Positions 56,001-62,099 of a stretch of 64,000 nt of DNA are shown here, piece after piece. The notes beneath the pieces are model-generated. The model saw nothing but the letters and a program-made list of their open reading frames with translations. It ran no database searches and had not been told where the DNA came from. Location of the stretch: positions 5,544,001 to 5,608,000 of the forward strand of contig CM020513.1 of assembly GCA_009823395.1 (NCBI GenBank), written 5' to 3'. This stretch comes from Thamnaconus septentrionalis (taxonomy: Eukaryota; Chordata; Actinopteri; Tetraodontiformes; Monacanthidae). Every line of letters begins with the position of its first letter. The first letter of the stretch is position 1. The translations under genes were made by a program, and so were the position numbers.

Positions 56001-56391
56001 GTTTGGAGCTAAAAAAAAAAAATAATCTAAAAAAAATACATAAAAACTGAGGAGGGGAACAGGAAAAAAAATAACATTTGCATTTTAATAGGCCTGCAGA
56101 CTCAACAGGAAGTCCCGCCTCCAGGAGTCCAGTCCAGCCGAGAGCTTTCGCAGGTGGAGGCAGATTAAATCTGAGGCTGGTTGAAGCACTGACCCGGATT
56201 TAAGGGCCTCTGACGGAGCCATTTTAAAAAAAACACAAAAAATACAAAAAAAACACCCGACCCAAACCAGCTGATTCCAACCCAACCACAGTCGACAGCA
56301 GCGCCACTTACTTGATGGCTTTCTTCTCTCCTCGGCCGCGGGCCGAGTCAGGGGTGTCGGCCGTCTCCACGCCGGGCTTGTTCCTCTTCCC
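21213..56391 (-). CDS. syt7: Synaptotagmin-7, eleven-exon partial gene model (5' end missing)
   Basis: Joining 56391-56312, 54672-54538, 49363-49196, 46465-46049, 41532-41398, 30461-30359, 27072-26805, 25575-25406, 24893-24779, 23197-22998 and 21317-21213 on the - strand gives 1896 nt, exactly 632 codons with the stop. Every intron is GT-AG and every phase matches. Residues 1-26 are the post-transmembrane basic segment, ~27-346 the variable linker, ~363-490 C2A and ~495-631 C2B. The Ca2+-binding Asp residues are D394, D400, D453, D455 and D461 in C2A and D525, D531, D585, D587 and D593 in C2B. SYT7 is a membrane-anchored high-affinity Ca2+ sensor for asynchronous neurotransmitter release, facilitation and lysosome or granule exocytosis; it binds acidic phospholipids and SNAREs. 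No N-terminus or transmembrane exon is visible in 56.4-64 kb. I cannot tell whether this is a syt7a or syt7b co-orthologue. Confidence 0.95.
21416..21432 (+). repeat. Dispersed repeat family R2, short 3'-end copy
   Basis: The stretch GGCTGCAAACAGAGGGCTAA matches the 3' end of the longer R2 copies at 26440-26616, 34935-35106 and 50000-50106. Only the end is kept here, in the intron next to the last SYT7 exon. Confidence 0.6.
21781..22382. mobile_element. MITE-like TIR element (CCTCCTAAGACC ends)
   Basis: Its left end CCCTCCTAAGACC (21781-21793) is the inverted copy of the right end GGTCTTAGGAGG (22371-22382). The flanks are TTTA on the left and TTAA on the right, compatible with a degraded TTAA target duplication of the piggyBac type. 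It is about 600 bp long with no transposase frame, hence non-autonomous. It contains the hAT-like element at 22185-22346. Confidence 0.72.
22185..22346. mobile_element. Non-autonomous hAT element with 8-bp TSD
   Basis: The terminal inverted repeats are CAGCAGTCCCCAACC (left) and the complement of GGTTGTGGACCTCTG (right). The flanks are a perfect 8-bp direct repeat, GTCTAGAC, at 22177-22184 and 22347-22354. An 8-bp TSD and CAG...CTG ends are diagnostic of hAT transposons. At 162 bp it can encode nothing. It is the innermost and so the youngest layer of the stack at 21.5-23.0 kb. Confidence 0.88.
22998..23197 (-). CDS. syt7: SYT7 coding exon: C2B core
   Basis: Two bases complete the Asp codon split with the upstream exon (G/AT), followed by 66 codons: [18 protein letters not shown]..., then [13 protein letters not shown]. 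It carries the C2B polybasic strand ([13 protein letters not shown]), which in the family binds phosphoinositides and SNARE complexes, and the second Ca2+ loop with D585, D587 and D593. The acceptor is CCCAG and the donor AAG/GTGAGGC, ending in phase 0. Repeat R1 copy B begins within about 15 bp of the donor. Confidence 0.97.
23401..23462. repeat. Imperfect (CAG)n tract
   Basis: About 60 bp of CAG triplets interrupted by AAG, GAG and CCG, in the intron upstream (on the gene strand) of exon 23197-22998. It is intronic, not coding. Confidence 0.8.
23597..24003. repeat. (GGAT)n tetranucleotide array, interrupted
   Basis: About 400 bp dominated by GGATGGAT and degenerate units (GGATGAAT, GGATAATT, GGGTGGAT), within a SYT7 intron. 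Its - strand reads as CATC/ATCC units, giving spurious Pro/Ser/His-rich frames. The complex sequence that follows (24005-24240) is non-repetitive. Confidence 0.9.
24779..24893 (-). CDS. syt7: SYT7 coding exon: start of C2B
   Basis: Thirty-eight codons in phase 0 ([14 protein letters not shown]...[14 protein letters not shown]), plus the first G of the next Asp codon. It corresponds to mammalian GSRGELLLSLCYNPSANS. It starts C2B and carries D525 of the first Ca2+ loop; the second loop-1 Asp (D531) is completed by the next exon. The acceptor is CTCCTCAG and the donor TCAG/GTGGGTC. On the transcript, a (TG)n run rich in TGCG lies just upstream of the acceptor (24901-24958). Confidence 0.97.
25017..25160. 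repeat. Probable fragment of a fish interspersed repeat
   Basis: AT-rich sequence with phrases such as TGTACTTTACTCGAGTATTT and TCGGTACTTTCTACTCCTT, which resemble the ACTTTTAC/AGTATTT-rich short DNA-transposon remnants common in teleosts. No clear termini are visible, so the assignment is tentative. Confidence 0.4.
25337..25403. repeat. (CT)n tracts next to a SYT7 splice donor
   Basis: Interrupted CT runs on the + strand, read as (GA)n on the SYT7 transcript. They begin within about 3 bases of the 5' splice site of exon 25575-25406. Confidence 0.85.
25406..25575 (-). CDS. syt7: SYT7 coding exon: end of C2A
   Basis: Two bases complete a Gly codon, then 56 codons: [21 protein letters not shown]..., ending [10 protein letters not shown]. 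It holds the second Ca2+ loop of C2A with D453, D455 and D461 (DYDRFSRND) and the C2A-C2B connector. The acceptor is CCTCCAG and the donor AGC/GTAAGAG, phase 0. On the transcript, the intron turns into (GA)n straight after the donor. Confidence 0.97.
26440..26616 (+). repeat. Dispersed repeat family R2, long copy
   Basis: Contains CCCTTCCAAACATGTGGAAC, then AAAGCATCAGTTTCAGCAGG, then the constant end GGCTGCAAACAGAGGGCTAA. The same order is seen at 34935-35106, and the end at 50000-50106. Copies vary at their left end but share the right end, as expected for 5'-truncated retroposed elements. No coding capacity is seen. Confidence 0.65.
26805..27072 (-). CDS. syt7: SYT7 coding exon: start of C2A
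   Basis: Eighty-nine codons plus one base. It opens [20 protein letters not shown], where mammalian SYT7 has LSPGSEEDEAHEG and then LGRIQFSVGYNF. Here [20 protein letters not shown] is followed by [19 protein letters not shown]394 and D400 of the first C2A Ca2+ loop are present, and the polybasic strand is [19 protein letters not shown]. The acceptor is CCCTCAG. The donor GAGG/GTTGGTG is weaker than the others but is fixed by the split Gly codon shared with the next exon. Confidence 0.97.
28215..28300 (+). mobile_element. Possible tRNA-derived SINE fragment
   Basis: AAGGTCGTAGGTTTGACTCC resembles an RNA polymerase III B-box region and the equivalent part of the element at 44829-45180 (CAAGAACGTCATGGGTTCCA). 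It runs into an (AC)n tract and no further part is seen. Low confidence. Confidence 0.35.
28485..28765 (+). repeat. Dispersed repeat family R1, copy C (partial) with (AC)n core
   Basis: After a long (AC)n run (28504-28584), the blocks GTTGGTGGGCCATTAAAGAGG, GGGACAGAAGACCAGTTCAG, TGCTGGTTTATCAGCGTCC and CTGATTGGTCGCAGAGATG follow in the same order as in copy A (19003-19412). The beginning and the last block of the family are missing. Confidence 0.82.
29925..30053. repeat. (AT)n-rich array with ATAC units
   Basis: About 130 bp of alternating AT with scattered C, just upstream (on the SYT7 strand) of intronic sequence between exons 30461-30359 and 27072-26805. Confidence 0.9.
30359..30461 (-). 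CDS. syt7: SYT7 coding exon: end of the linker (constitutive)
   Basis: One base completes a split codon, then 34 codons end the exon in phase 0: [20 protein letters not shown], then [14 protein letters not shown]. It matches the mammalian linker end SSVSDLVNSLTSEMLM, just before C2A. The acceptor is CCGCAG and the donor ATG/GTAGGAC. It opens in phase 2 and closes in phase 0, so unlike the upstream cassettes it cannot be skipped without losing the frame. It joins in frame to any of the five upstream linker or juxtamembrane exons. Confidence 0.95.
31486..32278. repeat. Purine-rich intronic region with (GA)n and (GGAA)n arrays
   Basis: Includes (GA)n at 31486-31520, GGGAGAGA-type sequence at 31677-31714, (GGA)n near 31944-31980, (GGAA)n with AGAAGGAAGG units at 32056-32156 and (GA)n at 32251-32278. 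All of it lies in the SYT7 intron between exons 41532-41398 and 30461-30359. Nothing coding is recognised. Confidence 0.85.
32600..34200. other. Intron sequence, no exon seen
   Basis: Mixed GC-rich intron sequence with several G-runs and repeated GGCGGGGC/GGCGGGGTT boxes (for example 33077, 33213, 33852 and 33971). No frame resembles SYT7 or another known protein, and no small RNA gene is recognised. Confidence 0.4.
34213..34274. repeat. (AC)n microsatellite
   Basis: Essentially perfect AC run of about 62 bp in a SYT7 intron. Confidence 0.95.
34546..34584. repeat. (CTG)13 trinucleotide repeat
   Basis: Thirteen perfect CTG units on the + strand, read as CAG on the SYT7 transcript, followed by CCGCAGCCGC. 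It is intronic; no splice-flanked frame through it is supported. Confidence 0.92.
34935..35106 (+). repeat. Dispersed repeat family R2, second long copy
   Basis: Has CCCTTCCAAAACAGTGGATG, AAAGCATCAGTTCCAGTAG and the constant end GGCTGTAAACAGAGGGCTAA, parallel to 26440-26616, with an extra T/A-rich run inside. The block GTGACATCACAAAGGGCAG at its left also resembles sequence at 18963-18985 and around 50010. Confidence 0.62.
35107..38100. other. SYT7 intron sequence, no exon seen
   Basis: Contains A-runs, a GAA/GGA tract with (ATG)n at about 36965-37050, and a GC- and CpG-rich patch at about 37110-37480. No frame resembles SYT7. Complex sequence at 36835-36960 is named in the findings as a conserved non-coding candidate. 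Confidence 0.4.
38101..38412 (+). mobile_element. Probable LINE 3'-end remnant
   Basis: Ends with CCATACCATACC-type microsatellite and then CAATAAAGTCTGATTCTGATTCT, a poly(A)-signal-like tail followed by short tandem GATTCT units, which is typical of the 3' ends of fish non-LTR retrotransposons. The upstream 250 bp (from CTTCCCTCTGGTTTAAGAAC) is compatible with a LINE 3'UTR. No reverse-transcriptase frame remains. Confidence 0.5.
38640..38983. mobile_element. Non-autonomous hAT-like element
   Basis: Begins CAGGCATGGGCTAAACTATG and ends with the inverted counterpart AAGTTTGCCAACCGCTG, so the termini are CAG...CTG with an imperfect TIR. The internal phrases GGGGCCATATGCGGCCCG and CAATGTGGCCCATTATTC are familiar from hAT MITEs in vertebrates. 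About 344 bp, non-coding. I could not identify a clean 8-bp target duplication. Confidence 0.72.
39953..40262. repeat. Minisatellite, ~15-bp GAACCATGGAGAG unit
   Basis: About 20 copies of a GGAACCATGGAGGGG/GGAACCATGGAGAG unit with ACTATGGAGGAGGAC variants. A larger block (ACTATGGAGGAGGACACTA to GAACCACGGAGAGGAACC) occurs twice, at about 40027 and 40110, about 83 bp apart. Open frames on both strands through it are repeat artefacts. Confidence 0.9.
41050..41097. repeat. (GTTT)n microsatellite
   Basis: Ten or more tandem GTTT units in the intron downstream (gene strand) of exon 41532-41398. Confidence 0.93.
41209..41240. repeat. (AC)n microsatellite
   Basis: AC run of about 32 bp, followed by mixed ACGC units to about 41272, in the intron after cassette exon 41532-41398. 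Confidence 0.9.
41345..41373. repeat. (CT)n microsatellite near a SYT7 donor
   Basis: CT run read as (GA)n on the SYT7 transcript, starting about 25 bases after the 5' splice site of cassette exon 41532-41398. Confidence 0.9.
41398..41532 (-). CDS. syt7: SYT7 cassette linker exon 4 (FLEGKMVVL segment)
   Basis: 135 nt, phase 2 at both ends, 44 full codons: [20 protein letters not shown], then [24 protein letters not shown]. From memory it matches the segment [26 protein letters not shown] of the long mammalian SYT7 isoforms. The acceptor is GCGCCAG and the donor AAGAG/GTACCTG. Its hydrophobic stretch [11 protein letters not shown] is too short and too linker-embedded to be a clear membrane helix. 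Joined to exon 46465-46049 it restores the conserved VKSFLEGKMVVL junction. Role in the cell: part of the variable spacer between membrane anchor and C2A. Confidence 0.93.
42714..43168. mobile_element. MITE with ~20-bp inverted termini (TTTACATGGACAC)
   Basis: The left end GTTTACATGGACACGAAATA is the inverted counterpart of the right end TTATTTGTGTCCATGTAAA at about 43147-43165. About 455 bp, no transposase frame; short frames inside are not recognised. Elements with TTTACATGGACAC termini are abundant short DNA elements in teleosts. I do not assign a superfamily. Confidence 0.75.
44829..45180 (+). mobile_element. tRNA-derived SINE with L2-type tail
   Basis: Head: GGTGGCGCAGTGGTTCGCAC and CGTCATGGGTTCCATTG, matching the A-box and B-box of a tRNA-derived pol III promoter. 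Body: GTTCTCCCTGTGTCTGCCTGG, CCTCCCTCAGTCCAAAAACATG, an internal (GT)n, then GTCCAGGGTGTCACCCTGCC and GACAGCTGGGAGAGGCTCCAG, the L2-clade LINE tail widespread in fish. It inserted within a SYT7 intron in the antisense direction to the gene. Confidence 0.82.
45601..46031. repeat. (AC)n arrays bracketing a ~190-bp tandem duplication
   Basis: AC runs lie at 45601-45652, 45798-45845, 45943-45961 and 45991-46031. Between them two diverged copies of one module occur: 45653-45797 (AACAGTGTGTAATTCTACAG, TAGAGCAAACACTGAAATATA, GGATGCAAGTG) and 45846-45990 (AACAGTGTGTAAATCTAAAG, TAGAGCAAACACTGGAATATA, GGATGCAAGTG). The right end reaches to about 20 bases from the donor of SYT7 exon 46465-46049. Confidence 0.85.
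46049..46465 (-). CDS. syt7: SYT7 cassette linker exon 3 (large, with poly-Arg tract)
   Basis: 417 nt, phase 2 at both ends, 138 full codons. It starts [20 protein letters not shown] and ends [20 protein letters not shown], which is very conserved in long vertebrate SYT7 isoforms. The middle is low-complexity: Pro/Gln-rich, then Gly/Arg-rich, with a run of ten Arg coded by a CGG repeat ((CCG)n at about 46202-46233 on the + strand). The acceptor is TGCCCCCCCAG and the donor TTCCT/GTGAGTG. The conserved ends argue for a real exon; the middle may vary in length between individuals. Confidence 0.93.
46200..46235 (-). repeat. (CGG)n trinucleotide repeat inside a coding exon
   Basis: About eleven CCG triplets on the + strand, CGG on the SYT7 strand, in frame as poly-Arg in exon 46465-46049. 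Because it is a triplet repeat, length changes would keep the frame. Confidence 0.85.
46500..47170. other. CpG-dense, GC-rich block upstream of SYT7 exon 3 cassette
   Basis: Very GC-rich DNA with dense CpG and (CCG)n at about 46854-46874, 46919-46930 and 47135-47150; together with exon 46465-46049 it forms a CpG-island-like domain of about 1 kb. It could be an internal promoter for a short transcript on the - strand, or simply GC-rich intron. No conserved frame is recognised in it. Confidence 0.5.
48640..48762 (-). mobile_element. L2-type retroposon tail with a 14-bp target duplication
   Basis: The 3'-tail sequence is inverted relative to 44829-45180 (CCATCCATCCATCTTCTATA, GCCTATCCCAGCTGTCTTAG, GGGTGACACCCTGGACAAG). 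It is flanked by a perfect 14-bp direct repeat AGAGATTCAAAAAT at 48626-48639 and 48763-48776, which is a target-site duplication from LINE-driven insertion. About 123 bp, 5'-truncated. Confidence 0.88.
48780..49114. repeat. Dispersed repeat family R3, copy 1
   Basis: About 335 bp in direct orientation with 52019-52342. Shared blocks: ACTGATTGGTTGATG, GGCCAGTGTAGCG, GTGGGATAAAG, GAGGAAGCAGAAC, TTTGAAAGCTGCAG-like, GTTTGTTGTTTCTAA, GCTCATGAAAA, GTTGTTGCTCTTTG and GATTCCGACAGGTTTAATC. No coding capacity is seen. It ends at the A-run just upstream (gene-strand downstream) of exon 49363-49196. Confidence 0.8.
49196..49363 (-). CDS. syt7: SYT7 cassette linker exon 2
   Basis: 168 nt, phase 2 at both ends, 55 full codons: [20 protein letters not shown], then [20 protein letters not shown], then [15 protein letters not shown]. 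The acceptor is CGTCTCTCAG and the donor CACAGA/GTGAGTT, strong on both sides. The frame joins perfectly to exons 54672-54538 and 46465-46049. I do not know a mammalian counterpart by heart, but the [16 protein letters not shown] stretch looks constrained and not random. The linker role is inferred from position and phase. Confidence 0.85.
50000..50106 (+). repeat. Dispersed repeat family R2, third copy
   Basis: Has TTTGTGATGTCACGTCAAG, ACTTGGAAGGTTAAAC and the constant end GGCCGCAAACAGAGGGCTAA. A further end-only match (GTGGCTGTAATCAGAGGGCT) lies at about 50486-50507. Confidence 0.6.
52019..52342. repeat. Dispersed repeat family R3, copy 2
   Basis: Matches 48780-49114 in the same order and orientation, about 3.2 kb away, at moderate divergence with small indels. 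Both copies are in SYT7 introns either side of exon 49363-49196. Confidence 0.8.
53048..53175. repeat. (GA)n with a ~48-bp tandem duplication
   Basis: A unit GAGAGCACATGGGTCACTTG followed by TAAAAGAGAGAGAGAGCGAG is present twice, from about 53076 and 53124, between GA-rich runs. Confidence 0.85.
53235..54530. other. SYT7 intron sequence, no exon seen
   Basis: Contains a CCG/CTG-rich tract at about 53355-53402, a (CT)n run at 53612-53645, an A-run at 53671-53690, an (AT)n tract at 54083-54109 and G-runs near 54397-54410. No frame with splice sites resembling SYT7 is visible. Confidence 0.45.
54538..54672 (-). CDS. syt7: SYT7 cassette linker exon 1
   Basis: 135 nt, phase 2 at both ends, 44 full codons: [20 protein letters not shown], then [24 protein letters not shown]. 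The Trp/Tyr/Pro-rich sequence is dense in constrained-looking residues, and from memory resembles long mammalian SYT7 isoforms. The acceptor is GGCCGCAG and the donor CTCAA/GTGAGTC. Joined to exon 56391-56312 the split codon is AA/T (Asn). Skipping it keeps the frame. Confidence 0.92.
55009..55655. repeat. Polypurine array of GGAAGAGGGAAGTAGGAA-like units
   Basis: About 500 bp, most dense from 55157, of nearly pure purine + strand built from 7- to 14-bp GGAAGAG/GGAAGTAG modules with occasional T. It is capable of triplex (H-DNA) folding. Intronic; the Lys/Arg/Glu frames and their opposites are artefacts. Confidence 0.9.
56312..56391 (-). CDS. syt7: SYT7 juxtamembrane exon
   Basis: 80 nt: 26 codons from phase 0 ([26 protein letters not shown]) plus AA of a split Lys or Asn codon. 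It matches mammalian [27 protein letters not shown], directly after the transmembrane helix and Cys-rich segment. The acceptor is CTGCAG and the donor ATCAA/GTAAGTG. Its phase-2 end allows splicing in frame to any of the four cassettes or straight to exon 30461-30359 (AA/A, Lys). The upstream transmembrane exon was not found in the window. Confidence 0.95.
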
Positions 56392-58108
56392 CTGCAGCCC
56401 GGGAGCGAACAGAGGGGGGCGGGGGGCGGGGGGTAAAAGGTTAGCGCGGAAGGCTCCTTTAGCCGGCGGGCTACGTTTATGAGGCTAATCTGAGGTGTGA
56501 ACGAGCGCCGTCACTCCTTGACCTTTAAACTCAACGTAGGACGGATGGCTGAGATTTCCAACCGTGAAATCTCAAACGTTCCGTCTTTGCTGAGCTCCCG
56601 AAGAAAACGCTTCTCATCCCTCACATAATTAAAGAATAGTTGAACAGAATTCACACGAGGATGCCGATTCTTTTGTTTTTCTACTGTCAGGAATTACGAT
56701 ATTTTTTAACTAAATACTTGAATAATAATTATTCATTTGCTGTGTTTGGGTGTTTCCTGCAGTGATGTGTGATGATTTATTTATTTATTCATTTTAACTA
56801 ACAGGACATTTATCTTGTCTTGGTGCCTGACATCCTGTCTTGCACAATCTGTTGCATCTGTTGTTTTGTTTTGTTTTATTTTGAAATTTTTCTTTTTTGT
56901 TTCTTTTTTTTAAACCTGACATCAAACCCTGTAAAAAACAGTAACTAAACCATCATTCGCAGTGCTACACTGGAATGGTGACGCAATGCAGTAACACACA
57001 CACACACACACACATGCACACACACACACAAGATGCCACTGCTGCTAGCGCTGCTGCTGCTAAAACCATTAGCAAAGAAACGGTAGCTGCGTCAGAAAAT
57101 GCGGCATTTGCAATAAAAGATGAAGAGGCCAGAAAATCTTGAAAACTCGACTGCTGATTGGCTCGTCCAATCACAGAGAGGGACCCATCAAGAGTCCATC
57201 AAGAGGATTTAGGAAAACGTTAACCTGGCGATGACGCTAATCACGGCTCAAATGCGCAGCGGAGCGCCACCTATGGCCGCCGCCGGCGTCACTGCGCGCC
57301 TCCGTCCGTCCACCAAAACTCACAACTGGCAACCCGAGAGGAGCCTAACGGGGGGAAAACCTGCGACCAGCCGGAGCGTGACCGGCCGATACCTCGGGGC
57401 GAAGAATGGAAATGTGAAGTTCCGCCGGGCGCATCGTCCCGGAAAAGCTCATTACTGCTGACGGAGCGCCGCGGCGCTGCACGACGCAGGTAATCCCCAC
57501 CGCCGACACGGCGCCACCAGTAGGACAGGAAGGAGATCAGTTCAAAGCCCCGACCCCGAGATCTCCGAGACCTCTTAGAGGCGATGCTCTGATAGACAAG
57601 GGGGGGGGGGGGGACACTGAGCGGGATGGGAAAGAGAAACAGGGTGCGCTAAGCCTTCGCTCGGACAAAAGGCGGATCTTCAGGCGGCTGAAGGGACAAT
57701 TTCCCTTCGCTGAGCCGTGCTGCTTGTAGTCGGAGGAGGAGGAGGAGGAGGAGAAAGAGGAGGGGGGATCAAAGAAAGCAACAGGAGCGTCGCTGTTCCC
57801 GTCCTGAGGGAGGCGACCTTCCCGTAATGAGCCGTGACAGCGAGCCGACCGGGCCCGAATTAACCTCCAGCACCGCCGGCTTTACTTTGTCCACCGGTTC
57901 CCCCTGGCCCACACCCACCCGGTCACAGCCGGCTGGGAAACACTCCGACTGGGAGCTCCTGCAGACGGACGGAGGGACGGACGGAGGAGGAGTCAGATCC
58001 CGGCGTTCCGGACGCAGTTTTTACGTAGAGCCGCAAATAGTCGGATTTGCCTTTTAAATCCGGAGGCGAAACAACCTCAGCACAACCCGAGAGGAGCGAA
58101 GCAGGAAG

Positions 58109-58146
<38 letters not shown>

Positions 58147-60147
58147 TTCTATAATGCATGCGAGGTGCTGCCGCTGCTGCTTATTAATCGTGGAGACACA
58201 CAGCGAGCCACCAGTCGGGAAGACGCTGCTTTTGTTTTGCAAACGATAAAATCTTCATATTTCAGTTTCGTCCGGGGAAAAAATACTAAAGAATAAAATT
58301 AAAAAAAAAGAGCCGACGAGCCGCTTGTCGCCTCCACCTGCTGCTGTTTGTCGGTAAACAGGTGGTTTTCCAACACCGTCGAAGTTGAACTTTATCAACT
58401 CAAACTTTTCAGGCTGTGAGTCGATTTTTCATTCTTCCGCCGCTCCGCCCCCGCACTCGCTTTTTTTCCCCCTCGTCATTATTTGCCTCTGCACGTCGCG
58501 TCCATGTGTGTCGCCGCGCAAGAGGAGCTCGAGATAACACAAATGACTGTTGTTTTTTGTTTTTTTAAACTCCGCTCCGTCGCCGCAGAGGTTGACAATG
58601 GCTCGGCTGAGCAACACCGATAAAGACCGCAAACCGCAAAAAAAAAAAAAAAAAAAAGCCCATCGGCTATCCATCGCATCCGCGGGGAAGCACAGCTGCC
58701 GGTTGGTCACACGGCCGCCGCCGACCCTGAAACTGCGCACAAACACTGATCGACTAGTAGAGCAGCTGCTGGTCGACAAACTCGAAAAAGCAAAACAAAG
58801 GATGCAACTTCTCCTCCTCCGCCATCCGCACAGCAACACCGGCAGCACACACACAGCGTTTTTATTGGGTTGCCAGGTTTCTCTTACTCATATCTTTTCC
58901 CACCAGATTATTGTCTCAACATCATAAGCAGTTTAGTTGCAATTCAGCTTAGAGTGTTGTGCAGATGCAACCAAAAAGATGCACTGAATGATTGATTGAG
59001 TTTTGAAATGGGACAGACCGTATTAACATTTACACATCATTTTCATCCATCAAGTCTCACTGACAGGTGAAAAAAAAGCGAATTTGCAAATAGAGTAATG
59101 GTGCGACTGAACAAAAAAATGACAAAAAAGCTACATGCATGCAACTATTGCTGGCGGACCAGGTCCCTTTAACACTATTGCACATAACCCATTGTCAATA
59201 TTGCACATCACCCTTTCGTACTGCTACGCAATTGTGTGGCACAAATTTTAAAATGTAGATTTTTCCACCATTTCTCCGCCTCTTCCCTTCATGAGCTGCA
59301 CAACCTCCCCCCCCACACACGGCCCAATACGAAGCTTTTCTTCTACACTGTCGATTCGGACACTCTGATTGGTCTTGGTCTCGGTTGAGGAGGCCTGGAC
59401 TACATCACTACCGTCAGAACGTTTTAGTGAACACTGCCGCCGTTAAATATCTGTTACAGCCGCTCATCAGCTCAATTAGAAGCAAATAACTCACTGCAAT
59501 GGCGGGCGTGCGCTATGCCAGCACGGCTAGCACACCGACGACTGGCGGCTACGTCTCACAGGAAGTTACGCACACGATCATTTCAACAGCCGGCGGTTTC
59601 TGAGGCAGGTAACCAAAAAAAAAATACAAGCTATCAAAGTAATCCTGGCGACGGCTAAAAACTTGGCGAGAGGAGGCGCAGAGGATGAGCCGGTCGGGCG
59701 GTGGGGGGGCGGCGGGGGCGAGGGCGTGGGGGTGACGGCCGAAAATAGAAATCGAATTAAAAAAAAAAGAAAAAAGAAAGAGAGGCAGAGCGGCAGCCGG
59801 CGGGAGAGCAAACAAGGACAGAGGAGGACGGCACGCAAGGCCAAGGGAGACGGGGGGGAGGGGGGCACGGTGGGGTGAGCGAGGAAGGGACGGAGGATGG
59901 GAGAGAGGGAGGGAGGGAGGGAGGGGGGGAGGGACAGGTGTGAAATGTGAACTGAGAGGAAGAGTTGTGAGCGACGGCCGAAACCAGGGCGAGGACTCAC
60001 ACAGTCTGGAAGGGACAGTCGCCTCTGTGCTGTTAGTGCAGGGAAAGAAGGAAAGGAACACACACACAGGAACACACACACGCACGCACACAGGAACACA
60101 CACGCACGCACACAGGCATGCAGCATCAAAATAGACCTCTGCACCTT
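56392..60147. other. SYT7 5' intron, no exon seen
   Basis: Mixed sequence with (AC)n at 56996-57029 and 58109-58144, CpG-rich patches at about 57240-57500 and 57790-58050, and A-runs. I searched both strands for the expected transmembrane exon (hydrophobic segment then a Cys-rich end) and found none, so it should lie beyond 64000. Confidence 0.45.
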
Positions 60148-60518
60148 TTAACCCAGTGCAAAGACGACAAACGGATGACGATGATGGTAATGATGATGAT
60201 GAAGATGATGATGGATGGTGGTGATGGTTATGGTGATGATGATGATGGTGGTGATGATGATGACAATGATGATAATGATGACGACGATGGTGATGATGAT
60301 GATGATGATGATGATGATGGTGGTGATGATGATGGTAATGGTTATGGTGATGATGATGATGGTGGTGATGATGATGGTAATGGTTATGGTGATGATGATG
60401 ATGATGGTAATTGTTACGGTGATGATGATGATGATGATGGTAATTGTTACGGTGATGATGATGATGATGATGGTAATTGTTACGGTGATGATGATGATGA
60501 TGATGGTAATTGTTACGG

Positions 60519-60550
<32 letters not shown>

Positions 60551-60775
60551 GTGGTGGTGATGATGGTAATGGTTATGGTGATGATGATGATGATGATGGT
60601 GGTGGTGATGGATGGTGATGATGATGATGATGATGATGTGGTAATGGTTATGATGATGATGATGATGATGGTGGTGGTAATTGTTACGGTGATGATGATG
60701 ATGATGATGATGATGGTAATTGTTACGTGATGATGATGATGATGATGGTAATGGATGATGATGATGATGATGGTA

Positions 60776-60820
<45 letters not shown>

Positions 60821-60910
60821 GTGGTGGTGATGATGGTAATGGTTATGGTGATGATGATGATGATGATGATGGTGATCGTAATGGTTATGATGATGATGAT
60901 GATGATGAAG
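60148..60910. repeat. (GAT)n array with GGTAATTGTTACGGT punctuation
   Basis: About 760 bp of GAT/GGT triplets. Longer units such as GGTAATTGTTACGGTGATGA recur regularly at about 60406-60520 (about 33-bp spacing) and again near 60676 and 60714. Asp-, Met- or His-rich frames across it in several frames show it is a repeat and not a gene. Confidence 0.93.
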
Positions 60911-61981
60911 ACAAAGCTCCATGGCCTCGTGTCCTCGAGGTCGAGGAGGGAAGACAATGAAAGCCAATAAAAAAATCCCTGTCAAGGGTTAGAAAGAAGC
61001 GAGGAGGAGGCCGAGCGACTCTTCTTCCTCACCCGCCGCTCAAACACCCTCGAAAAGACACTCGAGCATCATTAAAAACCAGTCGTCTCTTTGTTGTGGC
61101 GCCGCCACCGCCGCAGAGCTCCACTCCCCCCCCTCCTCCCCCACCCTCAGTGGCTGCCTTTCCAAATTAGCTGTGGCTGATATGATGAAGCACTTGTGGG
61201 ACGTATTCAAAAATCCTTCGATGAGCGACGAGGCGACGACAAGGAGCGACGAGGCTGCAGACGCAACAAAGGCGCAGGCAACCGATAAAAAAATAGAAAT
61301 AGTGCATAATACTGCTGCCGCAACACAGAGGAGGCTCCTGAAGCTACTAGTGCTGCCGCAGCTGTTATTAATACCGTTTAGTGAGCCGAGTGGGCCGCTC
61401 GCGTTTCCGGAGGACGCTTAAAAAACGAACCAACAGGAAGTACTTAAGACAATTTCTGCTCAAAGTTTCATATTCTTTTAAAAGTTTGACTCTGCGCTTT
61501 TGCGATGGTTCTAATGCCATTTATCATCATGGCGGCGGGGTAAACAACATTCCATTATGATATTAGATAAATGAAAAAAAAAAGGAAAAGAAAAACAAGT
61601 TTCATTTTTGCCCTGCAGAAGGGCGTCCGCTGTGTCCGTCACCTTTTGGTGCCCCCTTCTGGTGACTCATCTCGACTGCCGTCTGAGCCTTAATGCAAAT
61701 TGTTTCTACGTCTTGTTTGGTGTTTTTGAATAAAGATGTAAAATTGAGGGAAAAAAATGTATATTTTACTTACTTTACTTAATGAAGATTGATTTCATTA
61801 CTACTTTACTACTTTTAAAAGCGATATTAGCAGCTCATGCTCTGAAAGCATTTTCAAAACTTTGCTAATTTTAAATCTAATTAAATTACAATATTTTTAA
61901 TTGCACATCAATATTTTCCAGGAACTTCATAATTATATTTTTCCAGTTCCATTTCGTGCCTGTGGCTCCGTTTAAACGTCT

Positions 61982-62099
<118 letters not shown>

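Noticed and set aside
57827..58057. 76-aa + strand frame in a CpG-rich patch
   Set aside because: Ser/Thr/Pro composition but no match to SYT7 and wrong strand; short frames are expected by chance in GC-rich DNA.
59549..60985. 478-aa His-rich frame on the - strand, and Asp- or Met-rich frames on the + strand
   Set aside because: All arise from the (GAT)n array; several frames are open at once, the mark of a triplet repeat.
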